Below are positions 7,321 to 15,946 of a DNA stretch of 51,604 bases, piece after piece. This DNA comes from Nocardioides sp. GTDB taxonomy: Bacteria; Actinomycetota; Actinomycetes; Propionibacteriales; Nocardioidaceae. The translations under genes were made by a program, and so were the position numbers. The notes under the pieces were generated by a model that did not search any database, was not told the origin of the DNA, and saw only the letters and a program-made list of their open reading frames with translations. The stretch covers positions 1 to 51,604 of the forward strand of contig JAOPXG010000117.1 in assembly GCA_025965275.1 (NCBI GenBank). The letters run 5' to 3'. The stretch's first letter is position 1. The number at the start of each line of letters is the position of its first letter.

Positions 7321-8645
7321 GACGACCACGGCTCTCGGTCCGCACCCGCACCGCTCTCGCCGCGGCGCTCGCGCTCACGCCCGTGCTGGCGGCGGCGTCG
7401 GTCGCAGGTGTCCTGGTGCAGCGCCACGACCTGACCGACTCGGTGACCCTGGTCGCCCGGGAGCATGCCGCGGCGATCGCCCAGCAGCTCGAGAACGACG
7501 ACACCGGTGAGGGCCACTCGATGGCGATCGGCGAGGAGGACCTGGTCCAGGTCGTGGAGAGTGGACAGGTCACCGACGCGAGCGACCAGCTCGCAGGCCA
7601 GGCACCGCTGGTGCCCCAGGGGTCTTCGGCCACCATGCTGCGCGGTCTGGCTGACGAGGAGCCCGACCGGTACGTGGTCGTCACGGCGCCGGTGGCCGGC
7701 ACCGACTCGTACGTCGTCTCGGCACGGAGCCTCGAGTCGGTCGACACCGCGACAGCATCCACGACCCGCCTCCTGACCGCCGGGTCGGTCCTGGTGATCG
7801 TCCTGGTCCTCGGCTTGACCTGGGTGCTCACCGGACGAGCGCTCCGACCGGTGGACGGCATGCGCCGTCAGGCGTCCCAGATCACTCAGGCCAACCTCTC
7901 CGCCCGCCTCCCGGTCCCGGAGACCGGCGACGAGATCGCCCGGCTCGCCGAGACGATGAACGCGATGCTGGAGCGCCTCGAACAGGCGGTCTCCACACAG
8001 CGTCAGTTCGTCGCGGATGCGTCCCACGAGCTCCGCAGCCCGATCGCGACGGTCCGCACCCTCCATGAAACCGCTCACTTCGGGGAGCATCCCGAAGGAC
8101 TCACCGGCCTCAGCACTGAGGTGCTCGCCGAGATCGGCCGACTCGAGGCACTCGTCGCCGATCTGCTGCTCCTGGCGCGCACCGAGGGGGCGCCCGCACA
8201 GGTCGAGCCGGTTGACCTCGCCGAGGAGGTAGCAGCGCTCACGACACGTCCGGGACGGGTTCCCGTCTCGCTCCGCGCCGCCGAGCCGGTCTGGGTGATG
8301 GGCGATCCCCGTGCTTTGTCCCGGACGGTGCGCAACCTGCTCGACAACGCAGATCGCCACGCGTCCCAATCCGTCCACGTCACCGTCGACCGGGACGGGC
8401 CGTGGGCACGGGTTGTCGTCGCCGACGACGGACCCGGCATCCCGCCGTCGGAGCGGGACCGCGTCTTCGAGCGCTTCGTCCGGTTGGACGAGGCGCGGGC
8501 GCGAGACGCGGGAGGCAGCGGCCTCGGCCTGGCCATCGTGCGCCAGGTCGCGCATCGGCACGGCGGCAGCGTGACCGTCAGCAGCAGCGACGAGATGCGC
8601 ACGGTCATGACGATCCTGCTGCCACGTCTCATCGAGGCTGAGTAG
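7317..8645 (+). CDS. Sensor histidine kinase
   Basis: 442-residue membrane kinase: TM1 at ~13-30, an extracytoplasmic sensor region of ~115 residues, TM2 (LLTAGSVLVIVLVLGLTWVL) and a HAMP domain (ALRPVDGMRRQASQI). The HisKA motif DASHELRSP has phosphoacceptor H237. The ATPase domain has an N box (RNLLDNADRHA), G1 (VADDGPGIPPSERD) and G2 (GGSGLGLAIVRQ). All catalytic elements are intact. It is translationally coupled to the response regulator. No known ligand-binding fold is evident in the sensor region, which is rich in acidic residues and may sense envelope state or cations (inference). Confidence 0.93.
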   Translation: MRRPRLSVRTRTALAAALALTPVLAAASVAGVLVQRHDLTDSVTLVAREHAAAIAQQLENDDTGEGHSMAIGEEDLVQVVESGQVTDASDQLAGQAPLVPQGSSATMLRGLADEEPDRYVVVTAPVAGTDSYVVSARSLESVDTATASTTRLLTAGSVLVIVLVLGLTWVLTGRALRPVDGMRRQASQITQANLSARLPVPETGDEIARLAETMNAMLERLEQAVSTQRQFVADASHELRSPIATVRTLHETAHFGEHPEGLTGLSTEVLAEIGRLEALVADLLLLARTEGAPAQVEPVDLAEEVAALTTRPGRVPVSLRAAEPVWVMGDPRALSRTVRNLLDNADRHASQSVHVTVDRDGPWARVVVADDGPGIPPSERDRVFERFVRLDEARARDAGGSGLGLAIVRQVAHRHGGSVTVSSSDEMRTVMTILLPRLIEAE

Positions 8646-8662
8646 CGGCGGCGGTCGACAAT

Positions 8663-8692
8663 CAGGTTGCTTGCAGGCTCTTCGACGACTGT
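8663..8692 (+). promoter_or_regulatory. Promoter with CAGG-N7-CAGG box (site D)
   Basis: CAGG at 8663-8666 and 8674-8677, GACTGT -10 at 8687-8692, ATG at 8699. It lies in the 53-bp gap between the kinase and the GT2 gene, giving the glycosyltransferase unit its own regulated promoter. Confidence 0.6.
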
Positions 8693-8698
8693 CAAGGC

Positions 8699-9454
8699 AT
8701 GGACCTGATCATCATCCCGACCTTCCAGGAGGCCCGGGCCATCACCGGCCTGGTGGAGCGGATCCTGGACATCCCCGAGCTCGACACGTTCCACGTCCTC
8801 GTGGTCGACGACGCGAGCCCGGACGGCACCGGTGCCGTCGTCCGGGAGCACCCGTCGTACGGCGACCGGGTCCAGCTCCTCGAGCGCGGCGGCAAGGACG
8901 GACTCGGCGCGGCGTACCGGGCCGGCTTCGTATGGGCCGAGCAGCACGGTTACGACGTGGTGGTGCAGATGGACGCCGACGGCTCGCACCCACCCGAGTC
9001 CGTCTTCGCGCTGGTCGACGCACTCGTGGGCGCCGACGTCGCGATCGGGTCCCGCTACGTCCCGGGCGGACGCACCGTGGACTGGTCCTGGCACCGCCGG
9101 CTCATCTCGCGGATCGGCAACGCCTATGTGCGCCTGATGCTCGGACTGCCGGTCCGTGACTGCACGGCGGGCTTCCGCGCCTACCGTCCCGGTGTCCTCG
9201 CCGCCATCGCAGCCGACGGCACCGAGGCGTCGGGCTACTCGTTCCAGGTCGAGACCACCTGGCGAGCCTCCGAGCTGGGGATGCGGATCGTCGAGGTTCC
9301 GATCACCTTCGTCGAACGCGAAGAGGGCGCCTCCAAGATGACGACCTCGATCGCATTCGAAGCACTCTGGCGGGTGTCCGCCTGGCGGTTCCTGGCCAGA
9401 CCCCCGGGCGTCGGCGATACGCCGCGTCACCTGGACGAGCAGATCCCGACATGA
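8699..9454 (+). CDS. GT2 polyprenol-phosphate sugar synthase (DPM1-like)
   Basis: 251-residue GT-A glycosyltransferase. It has VVDDASPDGTG (nucleotide site), the DXD motif in QMDADGSHPPE, and the family-typical IGSRYVPGG and FQVETTWRA segments. The length matches single-domain dolichol-phosphate-mannose synthases without a C-terminal membrane part. It would move a sugar from a nucleotide donor to polyprenyl phosphate on the inner face, supplying GtrA and GT-C partners. The donor sugar cannot be read from sequence. Its stop overlaps the next gene's ATG by 4 bp. Confidence 0.85.
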   Translation: MDLIIIPTFQEARAITGLVERILDIPELDTFHVLVVDDASPDGTGAVVREHPSYGDRVQLLERGGKDGLGAAYRAGFVWAEQHGYDVVVQMDADGSHPPESVFALVDALVGADVAIGSRYVPGGRTVDWSWHRRLISRIGNAYVRLMLGLPVRDCTAGFRAYRPGVLAAIAADGTEASGYSFQVETTWRASELGMRIVEVPITFVEREEGASKMTTSIAFEALWRVSAWRFLARPPGVGDTPRHLDEQIPT

Positions 9455-10867
9455 CGTCTGCGATCAACTCGCTCCTGACCTCGCTCGGCCCCCTCGCGAT
9501 CGTCATCGTGATGGGGGTCGTCTTCGCCGAGACCGGGCTGTTGGCAGGCTTCTTCCTCCCTGGAGACTCCTTGCTGTTCACCACGGGCATCCTGGTGGCA
9601 CACGGCACCATCGGCATGCCCATCGGTGCGGTGATCGTCGCGGTCTCCGTAGCCGCGTTCGCCGGCGACCAGATCGGCTACCTGATCGGCCGACGGGTCG
9701 GACCACGGCTGCTGAGCAGGCCGCAGTCCCGACTCCTCGATCCGGGCCATCTGCGGCGCGCGTCCCGCTTCTTCGACCGGCACGGTCCCCGCGCCGTGAT
9801 CCTGGCGCGATTCGTCCCGGTCGCACGTACCTTCACCCCGCCGGCCGCAGGGGCCGGCCAGATGCCGTACCGCCGATTCATCGCCTACAACGCCGTCGGC
9901 GCTGCCGCCTGGTGCGCCTCCATGCTGGGCGCTGGGTACCTCTTCGGCGGTGTCCCGTTCGTGAACGCCCACATCGAGCTGCTCACGATCGCGATCGTCC
10001 TGCTCTCCCTCGCACCTGCCGGTGTCGCGCTGCTTCGCTCCCGGCTCCGGACGAACCCCGCCCTGGCGACCTGGCTGGTAGCCGGCGGAGCGCTCGGCTG
10101 CGGCCTAGCCACTGCCGCGCTGGCCGATTCGGCGCTCGAGGGCGACGGCCTCGCCGCCTCAATCGTGTCCGCGGTGGTCGACCACCGCAGCGACGGGTTG
10201 ACGCCGTTCGCCCCGTGCAGCCAGCTGGGTCGGCAGTGAGGTCAGCATCACGGTCCTGACTGCCGCCGTCCTCCTGGGACTGCTCCTCGCCCGACGACAC
10301 CGGGATGCCGCGGTGGTAGCCGTCGCGATGGCCGGTTCCGCTGCCCTCGTCGTCGGCATCAAGCACGCGGTCATGCGGGCGCGACCGGGCCCGGCAGACC
10401 TCTTGGGGCCGATAGACCACGGCTACTCGTTCCCCTCCGGGCACACCCTGTTCTCCACGGTCTTCCTGGCGATGGCCCTGTGGCTTCTGCTGCCACGCCT
10501 CGCGTCTCAATGGCGACCGCTCGCGGTCGGCGCGACGGTCGTGCTCGCCGTGGCAGTCGGTGCGAGCCGGGTGTACCTGGGCTATCACTGGCCCACCGAC
10601 GTCCTGGCATCCTGGCTCATCGCTGCCAGCTGGCTCGGCGTGCTGTACCTCGGGCTCCGCACGTTTGACGAAGAGGTCGGGCCTCTCGTTGCCGGACTCC
10701 CGACGCAGGCTTCTGCCACGACCCTCGCGTCGGTGGGGTCGACCCTCACCGCTTGGGGATGTGGATGTCGTACTGGGCGATCTTGCGGTAGATCGTGGCG
10801 CGGCTCATGCCCAACTCGTCGGCTGCGTCTTTCATCGACGTCTCTGAGTGGGTCAGGACCCGAATGA
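9451..10867 (+). pseudogene. DedA-PAP2 bifunctional membrane protein, frameshifted
   Basis: The first frame (9451-10239) encodes a DedA/VTT domain: FFLPGDSLLF, FAGDQIGYLIGRRVG, and the FxRFVPxxRT-like ARFVPVARTFTP. It runs into VVDHRSDGLTPFA, where a run of four C at 10211-10214 shifts the frame. With three C the protein continues RAASWVGSEVSITVL into a PAP2 domain with KHAVMRARPG, PSGHTLFS and SRVYLGYHWPTDVLASW, the three PAP2 phosphatase motifs. DedA-PAP2 fusions are known and probably recycle undecaprenyl or other lipid phosphates. The PAP2 frame has no stop before 10867, running 120 bp antisense into the next gene, so its native end is also lost. Confidence 0.75.
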
Positions 10868-12206
10868 TCTCGTCTCGCTCGAAAGCCTCGATGCGGGAGA
10901 GCCGCCGCGACGAACCGGCGAGGACGTTGGGCGAGAGGTGCCGGACGTCGATGACGTCGGCGCGGTTGACGGCGTGGCGCACGACCTGGACCAGCTCCTC
11001 GACGTTGCCGCGCCAGGAGTGATCGCCCAGCGCGCGATCGGCAGCCGCCGTGAAGGCGACGTCCCGGCCTCGCAGTCGGCGGGCGATGTGGCGGGCGAGC
11101 GGCAGGATGTCCGACGGCCGGTCCCGCAGGGCGGGGACGGGGACCACCGACTCGACGAGCAGCGCGAGCGGGGCCGGGATGTCCTCGAACCGTTCGGCGG
11201 TCATCGACACGGGCACGCCGTGCGCCGCCTGGATGAGGTCACGGAGCCGCTCCGCGGCCCAGACGGGGAGGGCGTCGACGTCACGCACCACGATCCCCGT
11301 GTGGGGTTTGGTCAGCTCCGGTGTCCACAACGAGAGCCAGGCCTCGACGTCCTGCGGCGCAGGAGCGCTCGCGGCGAGGATGCGGTCGCGCGGGCGCACG
11401 CGACGCTCGGCCTGCGCGAGCAGGGTGGACCGGCCGCTGCCCGACTCACCGAGGGCGGCGACGACCCGGCCAGCGGCCAGTCCCTCCACCGCCAGGCCCA
11501 GCGCCTCGACCCAGGGAGCGGAGAGCTCGTCGTCGGTCCCGGCGCCCGGCTCGAGGCGGGGCGCCTCGACCCGGAACACCTCGCCCCGCGGGGCGGGCCG
11601 CGGCTGGTGCCCCTTGGCGCGGGCGAGCATCAGGCTGGCGGTCGACCTGGCTGCCGACTGGGCGAGGGCGAGCAGCAACTCGCTGGACGACTTCGACCAG
11701 GTCGTCAGGTTCACCGCGCCCTCGAGGTGACCCGTCACGGGGTCGATCACCGGGGCGGCTGCGCAGGTGTAGGTGCACAGGCTCAGCGCGTAGTGCTGCT
11801 CCGCCTTCACGACCGTCGGTGACCGGTCGGCGAGGGCCAGCCCGAGCCCGTTGGTCCCGGCCTCGCGCTCGGAGTACGAGAAGCCCGGCGCCAGGTGGAC
11901 CGCGTCGAGCGCCCGCAGGAGCGAGTGGTCACCGCTGAGCCGGTTGAGCAGGAGCCCGTCGGCGTCGGTCAGCATGAGGCTGACCGGCTCGGAGGCAAGG
12001 GTGCGGTGCAGGTCGGTGAGGACCTCGCGCCCGCACTGGAAGAAGAGCGACTCGTCGTCGAAGGTGCCGTTGAAGACGGGCTGGATCTCCTCGAGCGAGA
12101 CCCCGTAGTCCTCGCTGCGGCGCCAGGACGCCATCAGGCGACTGGGCACCGTTCCGAGCGGGGCGTCGTGGACGCGGGCCCGGGCCGGGGCGGCGTACTC
12201 GTCCAT
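10746..12206 (-). CDS. GAF-Fis transcriptional activator, MimR/AcoR-like
   Basis: 486 residues from ATG 12206, chosen because GGAGG lies 6 bp upstream; earlier in-frame starts lack a site. There is a GAF-type sensor region (~60-190, with EREAGTNGLGLAL and CTYTCAAAPVIDP) and a degenerate AAA+ domain with Walker A GESGSGRST and the arginine stretch HSWRGNVEELVQVV. The C-terminal Fis helix-turn-helix is ETSMKDAADELGMSRATIYRK. The GAFTGA loop for sigma-54 contact is absent, as expected in actinobacteria. MimR-like proteins activate propane/acetone monooxygenase clusters; here the divergent operon carries the accessory genes of such clusters. Paired dyads at 12274-12311 are its likely sites. Confidence 0.85.
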   Translation of the reverse strand: MDEYAAPARARVHDAPLGTVPSRLMASWRRSEDYGVSLEEIQPVFNGTFDDESLFFQCGREVLTDLHRTLASEPVSLMLTDADGLLLNRLSGDHSLLRALDAVHLAPGFSYSEREAGTNGLGLALADRSPTVVKAEQHYALSLCTYTCAAAPVIDPVTGHLEGAVNLTTWSKSSSELLLALAQSAARSTASLMLARAKGHQPRPAPRGEVFRVEAPRLEPGAGTDDELSAPWVEALGLAVEGLAAGRVVAALGESGSGRSTLLAQAERRVRPRDRILAASAPAPQDVEAWLSLWTPELTKPHTGIVVRDVDALPVWAAERLRDLIQAAHGVPVSMTAERFEDIPAPLALLVESVVPVPALRDRPSDILPLARHIARRLRGRDVAFTAAADRALGDHSWRGNVEELVQVVRHAVNRADVIDVRHLSPNVLAGSSRRLSRIEAFERDEIIRVLTHSETSMKDAADELGMSRATIYRKIAQYDIHIPKR

Positions 12207-12273
12207 GCGCACCTCCACCTGTGAACTGTGACCCACGTTACAACCGGGCGGTAGTGGCGGCGCCGGGGGCGGC

Positions 12274-12311
12274 GTCTCACATTGAGACAGCGGAGCGTCT
12301 CGCATTGAGAC
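12274..12311. promoter_or_regulatory. Tandem GTCTC-N5-GAGAC operators
   Basis: Two dyads 23 bp apart: GTCTCACATTGAGAC (12274-12288, perfect 6-bp arms around CAT) and GTCTCGCATTGAGAC (12297-12311, one arm base changed). They sit between the divergent regulator and amidohydrolase genes, about 45-85 bp upstream of the predicted start of transcription of the operon. That is the right place for an activator of the Fis-HTH type. Confidence 0.65.
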
Positions 12312-12317
12312 ACGACG

Positions 12318-12350
12318 GGGCCCTCCGAAGGGCCCGAGCGAGCCTACGTT
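12318..12350 (+). promoter_or_regulatory. Promoter of the amidohydrolase operon
   Basis: TACGTT at 12345-12350 is a plausible -10. No recognisable -35 exists; its place is taken by a perfect 7-bp hairpin (GGGCCCT/AGGGCCC, 12318-12335). A weak -35 next to upstream dyads fits activator dependence. The gene starts at 12397 behind GGAGG. Confidence 0.4.
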
Positions 12351-12396
12351 CACCGACGACCGGTGACGCCCGTCACGGTCGGACGGAGGATCAGAG

Positions 12397-13440
12397 ATGT
12401 ACACCAAGGACGGCGTGAGCTACTTCATCGTGGATGCCCACATCGCGCTCTGGGACGCGCGGCCGGAGAACCAGCGCAACCTCCACGGCAAGCAGTTCAT
12501 CGACTGCTTCTACGACTACCACGCCAACCTCTCGCCCGAGTCCGAGAAGTGGACTTACGAGGAGTACCTCTACCAGGGCGGCGAGCGGCTGATGAAGGAC
12601 CTGTTCGAGGACGGGTACGTCGACCACGCCATCTTCCAGCCGGCAAACCTCGGCGAGTTCTACGTGAACGGCTTCGGACAGACCGAGGAGGCGTTCGCGC
12701 TCACCCAGGCGAACCCGGGGAAGCTGACCTACAACCACAACTTCGACCCGCGCAACGGCGAGCAGGGCCTCGAGCAGCTGCGCGTCGACGCCGAGCGGTT
12801 CGGGCTCAAGGGCGTGAAGCTCTACACCGCCGAGTGGCACGGGGCCTCCCGCGGCTACAAGCTGACCGACCCGTGGGCCTACCGCTACCTCGAGGCGTGT
12901 CGCGACCTCGGCATCACCAACATCCACATCCACAAGGGCCCGACCATCCGTCCGCTCGACCGCGACGCCTTCGACGTCGCCGACGTCGACCACGTGGCGA
13001 CCGACTTCACCGACCTCAACTTCATCGTCGAGCACTGCGGCCTCCCCCGCCTGGAGGACTTCTGCTGGATCGCCACCCAGGAGCCCAACGTGCACGGCGG
13101 TCTGGCGGTCGCGATGCCGTTCATCCACACGCGCCCGCGCTACTTCGCGCAGATCATCGGCGAGCTCCTCTACTGGATCGGCGAGGACCGCATCCAGTTC
13201 TCCTCCGACTACGCGCTGTGGACCCCGCGCTGGCTGGTGGAGGCGTTCGTCGACTTCCAGATCCCCGAGGACCTGTCGGAGTACGCACCGCTGACCACGG
13301 ACCAGAAGAAGAAGATCCTCGGGCTCAACGCGGCCAAGATGTACGACATCGAGGTCCCCGAGGAGCTCCAGCTGCCCGATGCCGACGAGACGGCCACCGG
13401 GCCCCGCGAGCCCGAGCGGGCCGACCTGGCATCGGTGTGA
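12397..13440 (+). CDS. Amidohydrolase of the propane-monooxygenase accessory type
   Basis: 347-residue Amidohydrolase_2 protein: N-terminal DAHIALWD, NIHIHKGPTIRPL, IVEHCGLPR and FSSDYALWTPRW supply the metal-binding His/Asp positions of a TIM-barrel hydrolase. This subtype, followed by a DUF59 protein and a zinc ADH, is found downstream of mimABCD/prmABCD propane monooxygenases, where it is needed for activity although its substrate is unclear. Here no hydroxylase genes precede it. The start is ATG 12397 with GGAGG 9 bp upstream. It begins a tightly spaced five-gene operon. Confidence 0.85.
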   Translation: MYTKDGVSYFIVDAHIALWDARPENQRNLHGKQFIDCFYDYHANLSPESEKWTYEEYLYQGGERLMKDLFEDGYVDHAIFQPANLGEFYVNGFGQTEEAFALTQANPGKLTYNHNFDPRNGEQGLEQLRVDAERFGLKGVKLYTAEWHGASRGYKLTDPWAYRYLEACRDLGITNIHIHKGPTIRPLDRDAFDVADVDHVATDFTDLNFIVEHCGLPRLEDFCWIATQEPNVHGGLAVAMPFIHTRPRYFAQIIGELLYWIGEDRIQFSSDYALWTPRWLVEAFVDFQIPEDLSEYAPLTTDQKKKILGLNAAKMYDIEVPEELQLPDADETATGPREPERADLASV

Positions 13441-13441
13441 C

Positions 13442-14176
13442 ATGACCGCCGTACTCACGCACTTCCCACGCCAGCAGGAGGCGTACGACGCCCTCGGGGT
13501 CGTCATCGACCCGGAGCTCGACGAGCCCATCACCGACCTGGGCTTCGTCCGGTCCGTGGCCGTCTCCGGCTCCGACGTCGAGGTCCATCTGCGGCTGCCC
13601 ACGTCGTTCTGCGCACCCAACTTCGCCTACCTGATGGCCTCCGACGCCAAGGACGTGCTGGTCGCGCTGCCGTGGACCGGGCGCGTGGTGGTCGAGCTGG
13701 ACGACCACCACGACTCCGACATCATCAACCGGGGGCTGGCCGCGGACGCCGGCTACCGCGGCACCTTCCGTCACGAAGCGGAGGAGGACCTCGACGAGCT
13801 CCGACTCACCTTCCAGCGCAAGGCGCACACGGCGGCGATCGAGCGGTGCCTGACCGCGTTGCTGCGCGCCGACCCCGAGCTCGACGTCGAAGCGGTCGGG
13901 TCGGTCCGGCTGGGTGACCTGCCGTCCGACGAGCACGCCGAGGCACTGCGCCGGCGCCGTACGACGCTCGGGCTGCCGGACTCCGCCGACGCGCTCGTCC
14001 TGGTCGACCACGAGGGCCGAGCGCCCGCCGACGTGCCGATGGCGCTGCGTCGGGCCAGGTCCACCCGGATCTCGATCGACGGCAACGCCCACTTCTGCCG
14101 GGGCCTGCTCGGCACCCGCTACCCCGACGAGCCCACCTTCGTCCCCCTCAGCGAGATCAAGGAGCACACGTCATGA
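13442..14176 (+). CDS. DUF59/MIP18-family metal-sulfur cluster assembly protein
   Basis: 244 residues from ATG 13442, one base after the previous stop. The N-terminal DUF59 domain (~10-100) contains VVIDPELDEPITDLGFV and the conserved Cys of RLPTSFCAPNFAYLM; a ~140-residue C-terminal extension has a second cysteine near the end (AHFCRGLLGTR). MIP18-type proteins help mature Fe-S or diiron proteins. This extended form is the one seen beside propane-type monooxygenases. The stop overlaps the ADH start (ATGA), indicating coupling. Confidence 0.82.
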   Translation: MTAVLTHFPRQQEAYDALGVVIDPELDEPITDLGFVRSVAVSGSDVEVHLRLPTSFCAPNFAYLMASDAKDVLVALPWTGRVVVELDDHHDSDIINRGLAADAGYRGTFRHEAEEDLDELRLTFQRKAHTAAIERCLTALLRADPELDVEAVGSVRLGDLPSDEHAEALRRRRTTLGLPDSADALVLVDHEGRAPADVPMALRRARSTRISIDGNAHFCRGLLGTRYPDEPTFVPLSEIKEHTS

Positions 14177-15207
14177 GCACGATGCGAGCCGTCCAGGTCG
14201 TCGGCTACCACCAGAACCTCCAGATGACGGAGCTGCCGGTGCCCGAGGCGACCGGCCCGTGGGACGTCGTCGTCCGCATCGGCGGCGCTGGTGTCTGCCG
14301 CACCGACCTGCACATCCTCGAGGGGCAGTGGGCCGAGAAGTCCCAGGTCCAGCTGCCCTACACGATCGGCCATGAGAACGCCGGATGGGTGCACGCCGTC
14401 GGCAGCGCCGTCACGAACGTGCGCGAGGGCGACAAGGTGATCGTCCACCCTCTCATCACCTGCGGGCTCTGCCGCGCCTGTCGCTCGGGCGACGACGTGC
14501 ACTGCGAGTCGAGCCAGTTCCCGGGCATCGACACCGACGGCGGGTACGCCGACTACCTCAAGACCTCAGCACGCTCCGTCGTGCGGCTCGACGACTCGCT
14601 CGAGCCCGCCGACGTGGCGGCGCTCGCCGACGCCGGGCTCACGGCGTACCACGCGGCCGCGAAGGCGGCCCGCCGCCTGACCCCGCGCGACCGGTGCGTC
14701 GTCATCGGCGCCGGCGGCCTGGGCCACATCGGCATCCAGGTCCTGAAGGCGCTCAGCCCCGCGGAGCTGATCGTCGTCGACCGCAACCCCGACGCGCTCA
14801 AGCTCGCGCTCTCCATCGGCGCCGACCACGGCGTCGTGGCGGAGGGCAACCAGGTGGCGGAGGTGCTCGACCTGACGGACGGGTTCGGTGCCGAGGTGGT
14901 CGTCGACTTCGTCGGCGAGGGCGGCTCGACCTCGGAGGGCCTGGCGATGACGCGCCGGGCCGGCGACTACCACGTGGTCGGGTACGGCGAGAACCTCGAC
15001 GTCCCGACCATCGACCTCATCTCCGCCGAGAAGAACGTCATCGGCAACCTCGTCGGGTCCTACAACGACCTGTGCGACCTGATGGCCCTCGCCGCCCGTG
15101 GCGCCGTCACCCTGCACACCGTCAAGTACCAGCTCGACGACTTCCAGAGCGCCCTCGACGACCTCGGCCACGGACGCGTCCGCGGCCGGGCGATCCTCGT
15201 CCCCTGA
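14173..15207 (+). CDS. Zinc-dependent NAD(P) alcohol dehydrogenase
   Basis: 344 residues, medium-chain dehydrogenase. The catalytic zinc ligands lie in GVCRTDLH and IGHENAG; the structural zinc site is CGLCRACRSGDDVHC with four Cys. The Rossmann motif is GAGGLGHIG, followed by VVDRNP whose Asp suggests NAD preference. In related clusters this enzyme oxidises the alcohol produced by the monooxygenase (for example 2-propanol). Here it would act on an alcohol made or imported by other means. Co-transcribed with overlaps on both sides of the DUF59 gene. Confidence 0.9.
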   Translation: MSTMRAVQVVGYHQNLQMTELPVPEATGPWDVVVRIGGAGVCRTDLHILEGQWAEKSQVQLPYTIGHENAGWVHAVGSAVTNVREGDKVIVHPLITCGLCRACRSGDDVHCESSQFPGIDTDGGYADYLKTSARSVVRLDDSLEPADVAALADAGLTAYHAAAKAARRLTPRDRCVVIGAGGLGHIGIQVLKALSPAELIVVDRNPDALKLALSIGADHGVVAEGNQVAEVLDLTDGFGAEVVVDFVGEGGSTSEGLAMTRRAGDYHVVGYGENLDVPTIDLISAEKNVIGNLVGSYNDLCDLMALAARGAVTLHTVKYQLDDFQSALDDLGHGRVRGRAILVP

Positions 15208-15233
15208 TCGACCAACCCGAAAGGAGAAGACTC

Positions 15234-15935
15234 ATGATCGGACGCATCAAGTCGACGGCGCCGCTGGCCCTGGTGATCGGGGTCCTTGCTGTGGCGTGGA
15301 CTGACCTCGCGCTCAACTTCACGTTCCACTGGTTCACGAACGGCGACCTGGGCAACGGGCTGTCCCTGCCCGACAGTTTCCACCTCGTCGTACCGGCCGC
15401 CTTCGTCGCCTGGGGGTTCTTCTTCGCCGCCGGCGCCGACAACGCCGCGTTCGTGAAGGTGGTGATCGCGTCGGTGACGGGCGGTCTCGCCGCACTCGGT
15501 GCGATGGCGGCTGCCTCGGCGACCGCGGACCTGCCCGACTTCTGGGGGATCGCGCTCTGGGTCGGCATCTTCGCCACCGTGCTCGTGCTCTTCAGCGCAG
15601 CCGGGGACTGGCACTACGTGCCCGCCACGTTCGGTGCGTTCGCGTCCGTCTTCTTCTGGTGGACGGCGACCGGGCTGGACTACTGGGCCCCCGACGGCGG
15701 CGGGGTCGGCAACAGCCTGAAGGCCCTCGGGGACCCGGCGACCGCCGGGGCGGGCGCCTTCGGCGGCGTCATCTCGACACCGTTCGTCTACGTGTGGCTC
15801 AGCATCACGGTCAGCCTGCTCTGCGGCTGCCTGCTCGGGCTGCTCTCGGTCAAGCTCACCGCCCTTGTCACGCCGCGGTCCGCGACGGGCGCTGAGGCCG
15901 AGGTCGTCGACCAGCACCCATCCCACACGTCGTAA
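15234..15935 (+). CDS. DUF1097-like membrane protein
   Basis: 233 residues with about six hydrophobic segments (LALVIGVLAVAWTDLALNF, FHLVVPAAFVAWGFFFAAG, FVYVWLSITVSLLCGCLLGL and others) and short loops. It resembles DUF1097 (YcdZ-type) proteins, a family without a known function; I hold that assignment at moderate confidence. The start is ATG 15234 with AAGGAG 9 bp upstream. Its place inside the operon between ADH and a small monooxygenase suggests uptake, efflux or sensing of the pathway substrate. Confidence 0.65.
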   Translation: MIGRIKSTAPLALVIGVLAVAWTDLALNFTFHWFTNGDLGNGLSLPDSFHLVVPAAFVAWGFFFAAGADNAAFVKVVIASVTGGLAALGAMAAASATADLPDFWGIALWVGIFATVLVLFSAAGDWHYVPATFGAFASVFFWWTATGLDYWAPDGGGVGNSLKALGDPATAGAGAFGGVISTPFVYVWLSITVSLLCGCLLGLLSVKLTALVTPRSATGAEAEVVDQHPSHTS

Positions 15936-15946
15936 GGAGATCGCCC

